Assembly: GCA_003280085.1 (NCBI GenBank)
Contig: QCFY01000003.1
Location: 62,001-126,000 of the forward strand
DNA from: Prochlorococcus sp. AG-363-O06
GTDB taxonomy: Bacteria > Cyanobacteriota > Cyanobacteriia > PCC-6307 > Cyanobiaceae
Reading direction: 5' to 3'
Length of the DNA: 64,000 nt
Below, piece after piece: positions 1 to 11,186 of this stretch. The translations under genes and the position numbers were made by a program. The notes beneath the pieces were generated by a model, which saw only the letters and a program-made list of their open reading frames with translations, searched no databases and was not told the DNA's origin. Every line of letters starts with the position of its first letter. Position 1 is the first letter of the stretch.

Positions 1-755
1 ACCTCGTCAAATTTGCTCGATGTCTCCTTATGAGAACCTCCTAATACCAATGTAAATTCACCTAATGGCTTATTCTCTAAGAAATATTGGAGTGCTATTT
101 CTATTGTCGGCCCAATTTGTTGTTCATTCAATTTGGTTAGCTCGCGCGCAACTTGTAAAGGCCTGTCGGGACCACAATGTTGAAAAAGCTCCTTAAGTAA
201 TTTCAATAATCTGTGAGGTGCCTCATAGATTACTGTTGTTCTTGTTTCATTGGAAATTGCTTCTAGTCTTGTTTTGCGATCACTAGCTTTTAAGGGGAGA
301 AATCCTTCAAAACAAAATCTGTTACAAGGGAGTCCACTACTAACCAGCGCAGTCATTGCAGCACTTGGACCCGGGATGCAAATGACTTCAAGTTTTTCTT
401 TTTGGGCTGCTGATATAAGTTCTTCTCCTGGGTCACTTATGCCTGGAAGACCTGCATCACTAATTAAAGCGATACTTTCACCGTTCTTAAGTAAAGATAG
501 AAGCTTTGGAATACGGTTCATGGTGTTTGAACGGTGGAAGCTAATAAGTGATGCTTTTGTTCCCAAGCCTTTTAAAAGCCTTCCACTATGTCTTGTGTCT
601 TCACAAGCAATTGCTGAAACTTTTGTAAGTACTCCTATCGCCCTTGAAGAGAGGTCTCCAAGATTTCCAATTGGAGTTCCCACTACATAGAGCACGCTTG
701 GAGCAGGCTCAAGCCTTTTCTTTTTCTTTAATGTTTGTTTATTGCCTAGATCCAT
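1..755 (-). CDS. rsmI: 16S rRNA (cytidine-1402-2'-O)-methyltransferase RsmI, C-terminus cut by window edge
   Basis: Reading the minus strand from an ATG at 755 gives an open frame that runs off the window; about 251 codons are visible. After a basic leader (KKKKR) it shows the family motif VVGTPIGNLGDLSSRA, then CEDTRHSGRLL, LISDAGLPGISDPGEELI, IPGPSAAMTAL and a YEAPHRLLKLL block. These are the SAM-binding and dimer motifs of the RsmI branch of the tetrapyrrole-methylase fold. The enzyme 2'-O-methylates C1402 in the ribosomal decoding centre. The start codon overlaps that of the divergent cysQ-like gene, so any promoter must lie inside the neighbour or one start is misplaced. Plus-strand open frames here are shadows. 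Confidence 0.93.
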   Translation of the reverse strand, partial: MDLGNKQTLKKKKRLEPAPSVLYVVGTPIGNLGDLSSRAIGVLTKVSAIACEDTRHSGRLLKGLGTKASLISFHRSNTMNRIPKLLSLLKNGESIALISDAGLPGISDPGEELISAAQKEKLEVICIPGPSAAMTALVSSGLPCNRFCFEGFLPLKASDRKTRLEAISNETRTTVIYEAPHRLLKLLKELFQHCGPDRPLQVARELTKLNEQQIGPTIEIALQYFLENKPLGEFTLVLGGSHKETSSKFDE

Positions 756-1671
756 GACTCAAAATACGGTGAGATTGCCCGAAAATGTTGATTTAGAGTT
801 TCTTTTAGAACGTCTTAGAGAACTTAGTTGGGGTGCTGCTGACATATTGATGTCTTATGCCAGGGGTTTGCAACCTCCTTATGGATTTTCAAAGGCTCTT
901 GAAATTCAAGATGGTGGAGATGGCCCTGTCTCTGCGGCTGATCTTGCAGTAAACCAATGGCTTTTGGATGGATTACGGCTTAATTTCCCAAAGACTGACT
1001 GGGAATTATTGAGCGAGGAGACCTCAAAAGATCAGTTAAGTAATGGTGCTCCTTTGGAATCAGAATGGCTTTGGATATTAGATCCATTAGATGGCACTAA
1101 GGATTTTCTGCAGGGCTCAGGCCAATATGCTGTTCATTTGGCATTAATAAGACGGCAATCAGCTGTTTTAGGTGTGGTTTTGATTCCTGAGAAAGATGAG
1201 CTTTGGTTTGGAGTGGAGGGGAAAGGCGCGTGGTGTGAAGATAGAAATAAGAAAAGGGCTAATGTAATGTTTAGTGAAAGGAATCAAATAGATGATTTGA
1301 TTCTTGTTGCAAGTAGGAATCATCGTGATAATAGGCTTGAAGAATTAATCAAGCGTCTTGAATTTGGTTGTACTAGTTCAGTAGGGAGCGTAGGTTGCAA
1401 GGTTGCTTCGATTTTGCGAGGTGAATCCGACGTATATATTTCTCTTTCTGGTAAGTCTGCACCTAAAGATTGGGATATGGCAGCTCCAGAAGCTCTATTG
1501 TGTGCAGCTGGAGGAAGCTTTACTCATGCAGATGGTGCGCCACTTTTATATAACACAGGAAACTCTCTTCAGAATGGTTGCTTGATAGCGAGTAATGGCA
1601 ATATTCACAAAGATATTTGTAAAAAGGCAATGCGTGAAATTGCCTTAATTGATCCTAAGTTTGTTGTTTAA
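754..1671 (+). CDS. cysQ: Inositol-monophosphatase-family phosphatase, CysQ-like (3'(2'),5'-bisphosphate nucleotidase)
   Basis: A protein of 305 aa from the ATG at 754. A TTG 12 bases upstream is in frame but less likely. It carries the Mg-dependent phosphatase motifs: LLSEETSKD, the metal-binding DPLDGTKDFLQGSG box near residue 110, and C-terminal KDWDMAAPEALLCAAGG. The KDFLQGSGQYAVHLALI context is that of CysQ, which hydrolyses 3'-phosphoadenosine 5'-phosphate left by sulfate assimilation. An inositol or fructose-bisphosphate phosphatase activity cannot be excluded from motifs alone. It is divergent from rsmI with overlapping starts and convergent with pnp, five bases away. Confidence 0.85.
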   Translation: MTQNTVRLPENVDLEFLLERLRELSWGAADILMSYARGLQPPYGFSKALEIQDGGDGPVSAADLAVNQWLLDGLRLNFPKTDWELLSEETSKDQLSNGAPLESEWLWILDPLDGTKDFLQGSGQYAVHLALIRRQSAVLGVVLIPEKDELWFGVEGKGAWCEDRNKKRANVMFSERNQIDDLILVASRNHRDNRLEELIKRLEFGCTSSVGSVGCKVASILRGESDVYISLSGKSAPKDWDMAAPEALLCAAGGSFTHADGAPLLYNTGNSLQNGCLIASNGNIHKDICKKAMREIALIDPKFVV

Positions 1672-1676
1672 ACGGT

Positions 1677-3842
1677 TTAGTTAAGTGGTGCTACAGGAGT
1701 AGGGGGAGGTTCAGAGTGGAAATCATCTCCACCCTGAGGTACACCTCGTAATGTGAGATTAATTCGGCCACGATTATCTATTTCTCTTACACGTACAGTG
1801 ACTTCATCTCCTACTTTTACTACATCTTCCACTTTGTCTACTCGAGCTTCTGAAAGTTGAGAAATATGGATCATTCCTTCTTTCCCTGGAAGGATCTCTA
1901 CGAATGCACCAATAGGAATGATTCTTGTGATTGAGCCAGTAAAGACCTCGCCTTCGTTTACTTTTCTTGTTAGGCCTTCAATGATTCTTTGTGCTTCTTC
2001 TGCTGCAGCTCCATCATGAGAGGCGATTGTCACAATACCGCCATCTTCTATGTCTATTTTAGTGTTTGTACGTTCAGTAATTCCTTTTATTGTTCTTCCT
2101 CCAGGTCCAATAACAGTTCCAATTAATTCTGGATCTATTCTGAAGCTAAGTAAGCGAGGTGCATGAGGGGAAAGTGTGTCTCGTGGCTTATCTATCGCTT
2201 CCATCATCTTTTCAAGAATGTGGAGCCTAGCTGGCCTGGCCTGGTTGATTGCATCTGCAATCGTGTTAATAGCTAAACCAGTAATTTTCATATCCATTTG
2301 AAGTGCTGTTATCCCTTTTTCTGTCCCAGCAACTTTGAAGTCCATATCCCCAAGAAAATCTTCAATGCCTTGGATATCTGTAAGGATTTTAACTTCTTTA
2401 CCTTCTTTAATTAGACCCATGGCTGCTCCGCTCACAGGCGCCTTTAAAGGCACTCCGGCATCCATAAGAGCAAGCGTAGAGCCGCAAACTGAACCCATAG
2501 AAGTAGATCCATTCGAGCTAAGGATTTCACTTACTACACGCAGTACATAAGGGAAGGTGTCTTTTGCAGGAAGTACAGGAATTAGAGCTCTTTCGGCTAA
2601 GGCCCCATGACCAACTTCTCTTCTTCCAGGCGTCCTCATGGGACGAGTCTCGCCTACTGAGTATGGGGGAAAGTTGTAATGGTGAATATAAGTTTTCTCT
2701 GTATTTGGATTTAAATCATCCATTTCTTGTGCATCGCTAGGAGTGCCCAATGTGGCTGTTGAAAGAACTTGGGTTAAACCTCTTTGAAAAAGACCAGAGC
2801 CATGAACCCTTTTGGGAAGCACTCCGGCTGCAGCATCTATTTTCCTTACTTCATCTAGTTTGCGTCCATCTACGCGCTTCCCTTCTTTGAGAACTTGCGC
2901 TCGCATTAATTTTTTAGTAAGAGCTTTAAAGCTATTGGAAAGACCTTTAGTGTTTGCGATAGTTGCTTTTTTAACAGCATTGTCTTCTTTTAGAGCTTCT
3001 ATTGATTCTGACGTTTCTGATTTAATTGCTTCTAATTTTGTATCTCTTTCTTCTTTGGATTGATCAAACTGCTTAAGTACTTCTCCAATAGCTTTACTGC
3101 AATTTTTTTCTAGATAGGCAGGAATAGTATTATCAATTACTTGTTCTTCTGGCTTGACTTGTTCAATTCCTATTCCTTTAAGAATATTTTGCTGGGCTTT
3201 AATTAATTCAGTAACTGCTTCATAGCCAAAGTCTATAGCTTCAATAACATCTTGCTCTGTAAGTTGATTGGCGCCGGCTTCAACCATTACAACGCCATCA
3301 GGTGTTCCAGCTACGACTAAGTCAAGATCACCCCGTTCAATTTCTCTGAAGCTTGGATTTAAAACAAAATCATCCCCAAGTAGTCCAACCCGAACAGATG
3401 CCATTGGACCTTGGAAAGGGATTCCTGCAAGCAGAGTTGCCATCGAAGCACCTGTAACAGCAAGTACGTCTGAAGGGACCCTTTCGTCCAATGACAAGCA
3501 AGTCGCAACAATCTGGATGTCATCTCTCATCCAGGCTGGGAACAATGGCCTCATTGGCCGGTCTATAAGTCTGCAGATTAGAGTGGCTCTCTCAGGAGGT
3601 CTTCCTTCTCTTCGCATGAAACTGCCAGGAATCCTGCCAGCCGCATATAGCCTTTCCTCATAATCACAAATTAGAGGGAGAAAGTCAGTGCCTTCACGGC
3701 CTGGTGATTGAGTCGCTGTAACAAGGACTGCGGTGTCACCGCATTCCACCATTACTGAACCTCCGGCCTGTGGCGCATATCGCCCAGTGGTTAGTCGAAT
3801 CTCCCGACCATCAAAGGAGATCACCTCTGTCTGACCTTGCAC
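1677..3842 (-). CDS. pnp: Polynucleotide phosphorylase (polyribonucleotide nucleotidyltransferase)
   Basis: This 721-aa protein has full family length. It shows two RNase PH-like domains ([22 protein letters not shown], then [12 protein letters not shown] and the active-site region [20 protein letters not shown]). A helical linker lies between them at about residues 235-310. A KH domain ([15 protein letters not shown], about residue 595) and an S1 domain ([26 protein letters not shown]) follow. It degrades RNA 3' to 5' by phosphorolysis and can add tails. It lies downstream of rpsN on the same strand, separated by a strong hairpin, so it probably has its own promoter in the 176-nt gap. Confidence 0.98.
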   Translation of the reverse strand: MQGQTEVISFDGREIRLTTGRYAPQAGGSVMVECGDTAVLVTATQSPGREGTDFLPLICDYEERLYAAGRIPGSFMRREGRPPERATLICRLIDRPMRPLFPAWMRDDIQIVATCLSLDERVPSDVLAVTGASMATLLAGIPFQGPMASVRVGLLGDDFVLNPSFREIERGDLDLVVAGTPDGVVMVEAGANQLTEQDVIEAIDFGYEAVTELIKAQQNILKGIGIEQVKPEEQVIDNTIPAYLEKNCSKAIGEVLKQFDQSKEERDTKLEAIKSETSESIEALKEDNAVKKATIANTKGLSNSFKALTKKLMRAQVLKEGKRVDGRKLDEVRKIDAAAGVLPKRVHGSGLFQRGLTQVLSTATLGTPSDAQEMDDLNPNTEKTYIHHYNFPPYSVGETRPMRTPGRREVGHGALAERALIPVLPAKDTFPYVLRVVSEILSSNGSTSMGSVCGSTLALMDAGVPLKAPVSGAAMGLIKEGKEVKILTDIQGIEDFLGDMDFKVAGTEKGITALQMDMKITGLAINTIADAINQARPARLHILEKMMEAIDKPRDTLSPHAPRLLSFRIDPELIGTVIGPGGRTIKGITERTNTKIDIEDGGIVTIASHDGAAAEEAQRIIEGLTRKVNEGEVFTGSITRIIPIGAFVEILPGKEGMIHISQLSEARVDKVEDVVKVGDEVTVRVREIDNRGRINLTLRGVPQGGDDFHSEPPPTPVAPLN

Positions 3843-3940
3843 GTGCTCTTATGTCTTTTTATCTTTGAGCATTGTGGCATTTTTTGGGGACGTTTGAAGA
3901 AGAAAATTGGATTTCATTTGTTTTGGGCAGTTTTTTCAAC

Positions 3941-3978
3941 AAAAAGAGGAAGAGGAATTAGATCCTCTTCCTCTTTTT
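3941..3978 (-). terminator. Rho-independent terminator of rpsN
   Basis: A perfect 16-bp inverted repeat: arms 3941-3956 (AAAAAGAGGAAGAGGA) and 3963-3978, with a 6-nt loop. Read on the minus strand the 3' arm ends in five U. It lies 40 nt past the rpsN stop and before pnp, so it fits the end of the rpsN transcript. Because the arms start and end in A and T runs it could work in both directions. Confidence 0.85.
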
Positions 3979-4018
3979 ATTGAGTTCAAAAGCCCTTTCA
4001 TTATTTAGTTTTTGATCC

Positions 4019-4321
4019 TTACCAGCTGGACTTAACGACTCCAGGGAGCTCTCCTTTATGTGCACGTTCTCTTAACTGGTTTCTGCAAAGACCGAAATCA
4101 CGATAAACCCCACGAGGTTTCCCAGTCGCCCAGCATCTATTCCTCATGCGACTAGGTGCACTATTCCTAGGCAAAGCTTGGAGCTTTCTATGTATTTCAA
4201 GCCTCTCCATAGGATCTTTGGCCTTATTAAATGCTTCAAGTAGGTTTGATCGCTTGGAAGCAAACCGCTCAACAAGCTTTTTGCGCTTAACATCCCGCGC
4301 GATCATTGACTTTTTGGCCAT
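4019..4321 (-). CDS. rpsN: 30S ribosomal protein S14
   Basis: A protein of 100 aa, the long zinc-free S14 form: it starts [17 protein letters not shown] and ends in the conserved [36 protein letters not shown]. No CxxC pair of the zinc-binding short form is present. It is a small-subunit head protein needed for assembly. It stands alone, away from the main ribosomal protein operon, as is usual in cyanobacteria. A strong terminator follows. Confidence 0.97.
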   Translation of the reverse strand: MAKKSMIARDVKRKKLVERFASKRSNLLEAFNKAKDPMERLEIHRKLQALPRNSAPSRMRNRCWATGKPRGVYRDFGLCRNQLRERAHKGELPGVVKSSW

Positions 4322-4402
4322 GCAGACCCTTGAGTTCTAAGTGTGTATTCCAGAAATCTTAACTCCTCGTGTAATTTTCAAGAAATCAATTTGAATGTTT
4401 TG

Positions 4403-5485
4403 TTAGCGACTAATGAGTTGTTGAACTAAGGATAATTGAGCTGTATCACGAATAATCAGGACCAGACTCAAACCAATTATTAAAAGTAAGCCTGATTGCA
4501 TGAAAGCGATTTGAAGTTTGGGAGGTATGGGCTGCCCACGTACGCCTTCTATCAATAGCAATGCCAGTTGACCTCCATCAAGCAAAGGGAGAGGTAAGGA
4601 ATTTAAGACGGCCAAATTAATGGAAACCAGGGCTGCAAACAGCACCAAACCAGAGCCTCCTTGTTCAGATAGTTGTGCGCCAATTTCTACAATTTTCACG
4701 GGCCCACTCAGTTGCTTGGCAGTAGATCCAAAATCAGTAATCAAGCCTTTATATCCAGTTACTGTTTGATTAAATAAATCTAGAAACTGTGAATTGGCAT
4801 TGCTAAAGATTTCACCAAGATTCTTTGCAGGACGAAGGCTTAAATTAATATTGGGTTGTAATTGAGCGCCAATTCTTCCAGTGCCTTCAACATTGGAAGG
4901 CTTGATATTCAGAAGTATCTTTTCACCATCCCTAAAACTTTCAATATCAATCGACTTGTCAGGTGTGTTTTTAATAATTTCAACAAATGCTTGCAAAGCT
5001 TCTTGGCCACGACCTAGTTCAATGCCATCGATTCGAATAACTTTGTCACCTGTATTTAGACCAGCTTTTGCTGCTGCCTGCTCTTCTTGAACTGAAACTA
5101 CTAGTACCCCTGGATCTGGTTGGTTGGGTAGGCCAGCAAAACTTCCTTGGCCAACTAGTACCAACCAAGCTAATAAAAGGTTGGCAATTACTCCTGCCGA
5201 GATGACTATTGCTCGTTGAAGAATTGGTCGGTTTTTTAACAGATTTGGATCATCTTCTGCTATTTCTGTTTCCTGATCGTCATCTGGAAAAGATACAAAA
5301 CCTCCTAATGGAAGGACCCTAAGTGCATATGTCACACCTTTAAATTTTCTTTTGAAGATTGCAGGACCAAAACCTATCGAGAAGCCATTTACAAGGATTC
5401 CTTGAGACTTGGCAGCTAGAAAGTGACCTGATTCGTGAAAAAGGACTAATAGACCCAGGACTGCAAGTGATGAAAGTACGTTCAT
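4403..5485 (-). CDS. rseP: RseP-type site-2 intramembrane zinc metalloprotease
   Basis: This 360-aa membrane protein has the zinc-binding HESGH at residues 17-21 inside the first membrane segment. A single PDZ domain lies in the middle (VLVVSVQEEQAAAKAGLNTGDKVIRIDG). The second catalytic motif near residue 295 reads LNSLPLPLLDGGQ. E. coli RseP has two PDZ domains; one PDZ and this length are typical of cyanobacterial and chloroplast forms. It would cut transmembrane anti-sigma factors or leftover signal peptides. It lies 22 nt downstream of serS on the same strand. Confidence 0.93.
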   Translation of the reverse strand: MNVLSSLAVLGLLVLFHESGHFLAAKSQGILVNGFSIGFGPAIFKRKFKGVTYALRVLPLGGFVSFPDDDQETEIAEDDPNLLKNRPILQRAIVISAGVIANLLLAWLVLVGQGSFAGLPNQPDPGVLVVSVQEEQAAAKAGLNTGDKVIRIDGIELGRGQEALQAFVEIIKNTPDKSIDIESFRDGEKILLNIKPSNVEGTGRIGAQLQPNINLSLRPAKNLGEIFSNANSQFLDLFNQTVTGYKGLITDFGSTAKQLSGPVKIVEIGAQLSEQGGSGLVLFAALVSINLAVLNSLPLPLLDGGQLALLLIEGVRGQPIPPKLQIAFMQSGLLLIIGLSLVLIIRDTAQLSLVQQLISR

Positions 5486-5507
5486 TAATGATTAATTAGC
5501 ACCTTGC

Positions 5508-6815
<1,308 letters not shown>

Positions 6816-6919
6816 TTAGATACTAACTTTGTGATTTTTATGAGATAGGACAATTTTGTTTGATTTGTTTGCGTGTCCTTTCTGAAATTGAATTGCTCAT
6901 AGTTAATTCTTTCTGGCAA

Positions 6920-8416
6920 CTAGCTTGGCAGAATAGATGGATTTAAATTTATTGATGCAGGTCTTGCGCGCCCTGTTGAAGCCCATTCTTTGAGTGAATC
7001 AAGTTGTTCTCTAGCTGTTCTTGAGAGTGGGACAAGTTGAGTGGCGGCAAGGATGAGGTCGCTTTCTTCAAGTTCTCTTCTTTCAGCAAAGGCAAAGTGC
7101 ATTGCTTCTATTACTGTTTGTTCTAGTTCTGCGCCTGAAAAACCTTCTGTTCTATCAATGACAGATGAAACTGGAATACTCAGCTTTGGTCGTCTTTGCT
7201 TTATATGTAGTTCAAGGATGCTTAGCCTTTCTGAACTAGTTGGTAAGTCAAGTAGGAAAATCTCATCAAATCGACCCTTCCTAAGGAGCTCTCCTGGTAG
7301 ACGCTCTACACCATTTGCAGTGGCAACAACAAAAACTGCAGAAGTCTTTTCAGCCATCCAAGTAAGAACATTCGCTAGCACTCTTTGACTTGTGCCTCCA
7401 TCGCTTCTGGCATCTCCACCAAAACCTTTGTCTATTTCATCTATCCATAAAACACATGGAGCCATTGCTTCTGCCCTTTGTATTGTTTCTCTAGTTCTTG
7501 CTTCGCTAGCACCAACAAGGCCAGCAAAAAGTCTCCCTACATCTAACCTAAGGAGAGGCATTGACCAGCTATGTGCAATTGCCTTGGCAGTTAAAGACTT
7601 TCCAGTACCTTGCGGGCCAACAAGTAGGACTCCTCTGGGTAGTGGCAATCCAAAGTCTCTTGCCTCATCGGAAAATGCTTGGTGCCGTTGATCTAGCCAT
7701 CGTTTTAAAGCATCTAGACCACCTATATCTGCTGGCGTCGCATTTGTTTCAAAGTATTCAAGGACTTCACTTCTTGCTACGGCTTGCCTTTTCTCCTCAA
7801 GCACCTCAGATAGATCTTCTTTTCCTATCTCACCTCTTTTTGCTAATGCTCTAGCGGCCACTTGACGAACTCTGAGCTCGCTAAGGCCACTGCAGGCATG
7901 CGTTAATTCTTCGAGGATTTCTTTCTCAAGTGGCTTTCCTATGTTTTTTGCGATGTTGCTTAAGAGAATTCTTAACTCAGGTTCTTGAGGAAGAGGTAGG
8001 TCAAGAATTGTTAGAGCATCGTCAAGGTCACTGGGAGGCACCCATGGACCTGAACAGAGGACCAATGTATGAGGTTTTTGCCGAAGTAAGCCTGAAAGAT
8101 TTTTCAACATTCTTGCAATACCAGCATCTTCGCAGAATCGATGAAAATCCTTGGCCAAAAGAATTGTTGGTTTGTTTGGATCAAGTTTTTGAAGCCACTG
8201 AAGAATTGCCATTGGCTGCCTTGCTCCAAGCCCTTCTGAGTTTGGGACTCCTTGTAAGCCTTCTATAAAGTCCCAGCGGGCGAAATTTCTAGGTTTTAAT
8301 CTAATTGCAGCTTGATTCAGTAGTGCTTCAACACGCTCTTCTTCTCCACTGCGGATCCAAATCAGAGGTGTTCTTGCGCGAATTAAAAGATCTAGTTGAT
8401 CTTGCCAGGGTTTCAT
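6920..8416 (-). CDS. ycf46: AAA ATPase of the Ycf46 family
   Basis: This 498-aa protein has a family-specific N-terminal half (SGEEERVEALLNQAA, then LAKDFHRFCEDAGIARML) and a C-terminal AAA module. The module shows Walker A GPQGTGKS near residue 267, Walker B VLWIDEIDKGF, and the arginine-finger region with LLRKGRFDEIF. Ycf46 is encoded in many algal plastids and cyanobacteria and has been linked to CO2 uptake and utilisation, but its substrate is not settled. It overlaps the upstream YceD-like gene by 4 nt, which suggests translational coupling at the end of the rpmH-yidC chain. Confidence 0.88.
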   Translation of the reverse strand: MKPWQDQLDLLIRARTPLIWIRSGEEERVEALLNQAAIRLKPRNFARWDFIEGLQGVPNSEGLGARQPMAILQWLQKLDPNKPTILLAKDFHRFCEDAGIARMLKNLSGLLRQKPHTLVLCSGPWVPPSDLDDALTILDLPLPQEPELRILLSNIAKNIGKPLEKEILEELTHACSGLSELRVRQVAARALAKRGEIGKEDLSEVLEEKRQAVARSEVLEYFETNATPADIGGLDALKRWLDQRHQAFSDEARDFGLPLPRGVLLVGPQGTGKSLTAKAIAHSWSMPLLRLDVGRLFAGLVGASEARTRETIQRAEAMAPCVLWIDEIDKGFGGDARSDGGTSQRVLANVLTWMAEKTSAVFVVATANGVERLPGELLRKGRFDEIFLLDLPTSSERLSILELHIKQRRPKLSIPVSSVIDRTEGFSGAELEQTVIEAMHFAFAERRELEESDLILAATQLVPLSRTAREQLDSLKEWASTGRARPASINLNPSILPS

Positions 8417-8937
8417 TTGATTAGTAATTTTTTAAGTTCTAACAATCGTGGGTCCTGCATTCCCATCTCATTTGATTTATTAATATCAGATGAAAATTCC
8501 CTTGGAAGTTTCGATAGGCCTTCGCAGTTTTTACCACAATGTTTCACTAAAGGTGTTTGAAGACTCAATTGTTCAAAGACCCAGTGTTGAGGGTCAAAAT
8601 CTTCTTCCGGATCCAGAAAATCATCTATTTCTTCTATCCCTAAGTTTGTTTTTTGCTCATCGACATTTTCTGCTAATGAAGCTATCCAAATCACTTCCTC
8701 TGAGTTGTAAATTAATTTTTGCTTATAGTTAGAAAGGCACCTGTCACATTCAAGTTCAATGAATGTCGACATGATGCCTTTGACTTTGATCGATTTAATT
8801 TGGTATGAAATTTCGATTGTTCCTTTTATTGGATTGATGGAAGGCAGATTATCTAAAAAACCTTCAAACGATATGAACCTAGTACTATCTAGAAGCTTTA
8901 ACTCTTTTAATTTTATTGGCTTTAGATTAGGAATCAT
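8413..8937 (-). CDS. YceD/DUF177-family protein
   Basis: A protein of 174 aa. It has the DUF177 cysteine pattern: [10 protein letters not shown] near residue 62 and a second pair in [10 protein letters not shown] near residue 134, which probably bind one zinc. An acidic stretch lies between them ([14 protein letters not shown]). In plants and E. coli the family is tied to 23S rRNA accumulation; plants also use a plastid member. It overlaps yidC upstream and ycf46 downstream by 4 nt each, placing it in the ribosome and membrane-insertion gene chain. Confidence 0.82.
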   Translation of the reverse strand: MIPNLKPIKLKELKLLDSTRFISFEGFLDNLPSINPIKGTIEISYQIKSIKVKGIMSTFIELECDRCLSNYKQKLIYNSEEVIWIASLAENVDEQKTNLGIEEIDDFLDPEEDFDPQHWVFEQLSLQTPLVKHCGKNCEGLSKLPREFSSDINKSNEMGMQDPRLLELKKLLIK

Positions 8938-10079
8938 TTTCCACTTTTAGGTTCAAATGGAAGGCGATCAGTTATCTCTGAAGCTGAAGCACTAACCACG
9001 GCTGTAGATGCTTTCTGAGAAAGCTGATCGTCAAGAATCTTTTGCAAGTTATCTGGCAATGCTTCTTGACTTAATAAGAAGGTTTGAAGTGCTTGAAATA
9101 CATTTGCTATGACCATATAAAGCAACACACCAGCTGGCAAGGGGAAGAATAGGAACATCCCAGTAATCATCACAGGAGTAATTTTATTTGCAGTTGATTG
9201 TTGAGGATTTGCTGGCATCCCTCTACCGGACAAGGTTTGAGATATAAGAAGTGTCAATCCAAAACATCCAACTAGTATCGCTATATCCCAGTTGATGGAA
9301 CCATTAACGTAAAAACCTACTTGTCCCAAGGCTTTTATAAATAGAAAGCCACTCTTGGCTGCAAGTCCAGGAATTTTGCCTTCAACTGTTACATCACCAG
9401 GAGATAGAGCTTTTATACTGCCATCAGAAGAAACGGATAAGTGCTCCTGCCCTTTCGTAACCTTCCATGTGGGGGCAAATTTAGCCCCGTTTTTGAACTT
9501 TTCAAGTACGGATCCAAAGCTATCTCCTCTTAAAGTTTGAAGTTTTATTTGGGTAGTGTCTCCTGTGCCCAGCTTGGTCCCTCCAGGTAATGAGGCGACA
9601 ATTGGGAAATGATCAGTGTCAGTTACAAAAATCGAATGTCTTGCGCTGGTAAATGGCTTTGGTTCAACCGTCGCAATCTGATCTGACGGAAGGACCTTGA
9701 TATTTACTAAATATGGAACATCTGCAAAAGGGGACCCTCTGAGTGTCGCAAATAATGCAAAAAGTATTGGCATCTGTACCAATAGAGGGAGGCATCCTGC
9801 AAGAGGACTGCCGAATTCTTTCATTAGGTTCCCTAATTCCTCCTGCTGCTTCTGAGGATTACTCGCATACTTTGCCTTGATTTCAGCTTGTCGTTTTTGC
9901 ATTACTGGCTGAGCGATGCGCATCCGCCTGGCGCTGCGAATCGAGCCTGCACTCAATGGAAACAATGCAAGACGTATGACAATTGTCAGAGCAACAATGG
10001 CTAGCCCATAACTAGGGAATAATCCATAAAAGAAATCCAGGATTGGGATTAGGAGGTTGTCGGAGATGTATCCGATCAC
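8934..10079 (-). CDS. yidC: Membrane protein insertase YidC/Alb3
   Basis: This 381-aa protein has the YidC core: a membrane helix, then the hydrophilic-groove region with the key arginine in GSIRSARRM, the coiled hairpin [25 protein letters not shown], and several more membrane segments. A long lumenal insert between the second and third core helices (about residues 130-250) carries a Ser/Thr-rich domain that is not in plain Alb3. It inserts photosystem and respiratory proteins into membranes. It follows the classic order rpmH-rnpA-yidC, with a PH-domain gene between rnpA and yidC. Confidence 0.95.
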   Translation of the reverse strand: MIGYISDNLLIPILDFFYGLFPSYGLAIVALTIVIRLALFPLSAGSIRSARRMRIAQPVMQKRQAEIKAKYASNPQKQQEELGNLMKEFGSPLAGCLPLLVQMPILFALFATLRGSPFADVPYLVNIKVLPSDQIATVEPKPFTSARHSIFVTDTDHFPIVASLPGGTKLGTGDTTQIKLQTLRGDSFGSVLEKFKNGAKFAPTWKVTKGQEHLSVSSDGSIKALSPGDVTVEGKIPGLAAKSGFLFIKALGQVGFYVNGSINWDIAILVGCFGLTLLISQTLSGRGMPANPQQSTANKITPVMITGMFLFFPLPAGVLLYMVIANVFQALQTFLLSQEALPDNLQKILDDQLSQKASTAVVSASASEITDRLPFEPKSGK

Positions 10080-10158
10080 GATGAGGCTCTCAGGTAGAAG
10101 GAAAGTTCATGCCAGTTTGCACCAGCAGTGGTTAATTAGTGAAGGCTTGGAGGACTTG

Positions 10159-10566
10159 CTAGGCCGCAAACCCTTGCACATATTGCCCTGATTCTTTTGC
10201 TCGGGCACCATTTATTCGTTCGGTTATGTAATTTTCAGTTTCACGAAAGCGAGGTAAGGAGCGCATTTCTAATCGGGAACCATCCTTCATGACTAGCACC
10301 ATATCTCCCCATGAACCAAATCCTCTGGGTACAGCCCTTACCTCTGAGACTTGTGAATATGCAACTTGGGTCTTGTCGCGACCTAGCCATCCACCAGTGA
10401 CTGAAATCCGCTTATTTGTAATTTTGAAACGGAGCCATAATGCTCGGACTAATGCTCCAAATGTAAATGGAAGACCTATTAGAGTTATTCCCGCAAGCAA
10501 ATTGACAATTAAGTCCCCTTTCGCAGGACCACCTTCGTAAAAAATTTGTTCAGTAGAAATAGTCAT
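10159..10566 (-). CDS. Bacterial PH-domain membrane protein
   Basis: A protein of 135 aa. One hydrophobic segment at about residues 20-45 (LIVNLLAGITLIGLPFTFGAL) is followed by a bacterial PH-like domain (FKITNKRISVTGGWLGRDKTQVAYSQVSEVRAV). Its start overlaps the rnpA stop by 4 nt. In cyanobacteria this gene is regularly placed between rnpA and yidC, a location that suggests a membrane or assembly role, but no function is known to me. Confidence 0.8.
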   Translation of the reverse strand: MTISTEQIFYEGGPAKGDLIVNLLAGITLIGLPFTFGALVRALWLRFKITNKRISVTGGWLGRDKTQVAYSQVSEVRAVPRGFGSWGDMVLVMKDGSRLEMRSLPRFRETENYITERINGARAKESGQYVQGFAA

Positions 10567-10958
10567 AAGAGTAATCCTGCGTCTTGTAGTAATAAGTCAA
10601 ATTCTTGTATCAAGGTAATTGGTTGTTTGATTGAGGAATTTGGCTTGAGGGTTAATAATGCCCAAACATTAGATGAATCCGCCATCGCAACATCAAAAAA
10701 AAGTCTTTGACGGAGATGTTCGTGAATAAGGCGTCTAAGCTTATTCCGTACAACAGCTTTTTTACTTACTTTATTGCTTATAGCTACTGCAAAACGACAA
10801 GTTTTTGTATCAATAGTCCTGCATGGCTGCGGTAATAAGGATGGTTTTGCCTTTACTACCCTAAGCATCATGGAGGTGGAATGATAGCGAGTTCCATAAC
10901 GATGCAAAAGTTCAAAGCATCTATGTCCTTTTAGGCGCATTGATTGAGGCAAAACCAT
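10563..10958 (-). CDS. rnpA: Ribonuclease P protein component
   Basis: A basic 131-aa protein that starts MVLPQSMRLKGHRCFELLHRYG and contains the signature AVISNKVSKKAVVRNKLRRLIHEHLR-like helix (RNKLRRLIHEHLR near residue 78), which binds RNase P RNA. The family usually reads FAVSKKVGKAVVRNRIKR here. It matures tRNA 5' ends with the catalytic RNA. It lies between rpmH and the PH-domain gene. Confidence 0.93.
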   Translation of the reverse strand: MVLPQSMRLKGHRCFELLHRYGTRYHSTSMMLRVVKAKPSLLPQPCRTIDTKTCRFAVAISNKVSKKAVVRNKLRRLIHEHLRQRLFFDVAMADSSNVWALLTLKPNSSIKQPITLIQEFDLLLQDAGLLL

Positions 10959-11002
10959 CTACCTGCAGAGCAATGGTGAGATATTGACTGGCAATGAAGG
11001 AG

Positions 11003-11140
11003 TCAAACTGCTAGTCGGGCGCGGCCTCTTTTCCTGCGAGTCCTAATAACTCTTCTGCCAGTGTGAGTACGCATGCGCACTCTGAACCCAGAGACACGCT
11101 TCCGCTTACGACTGGTTCCACCTAGGGTCCTTTTGGTCAT
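11003..11140 (-). CDS. rpmH: 50S ribosomal protein L34
   Basis: A 45-aa, arginine-rich protein translated from the minus strand: it starts [19 protein letters not shown] and ends [10 protein letters not shown]. The pattern [22 protein letters not shown] is diagnostic of L34. It is the first gene of the rpmH-rnpA-PH-yidC chain. The 44-nt gap to rnpA suggests one transcript. Confidence 0.96.
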   Translation of the reverse strand: MTKRTLGGTSRKRKRVSGFRVRMRTHTGRRVIRTRRKRGRARLAV

Positions 11141-11186
11141 CGATCTTTAACTGTTCTTTCCTTAACAGGTCTAATAATTTATCAGT

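Noticed and set aside
250-690. 146-aa plus-strand frame
   Set aside because: Antisense to rsmI, whose family motifs are clear on the minus strand.
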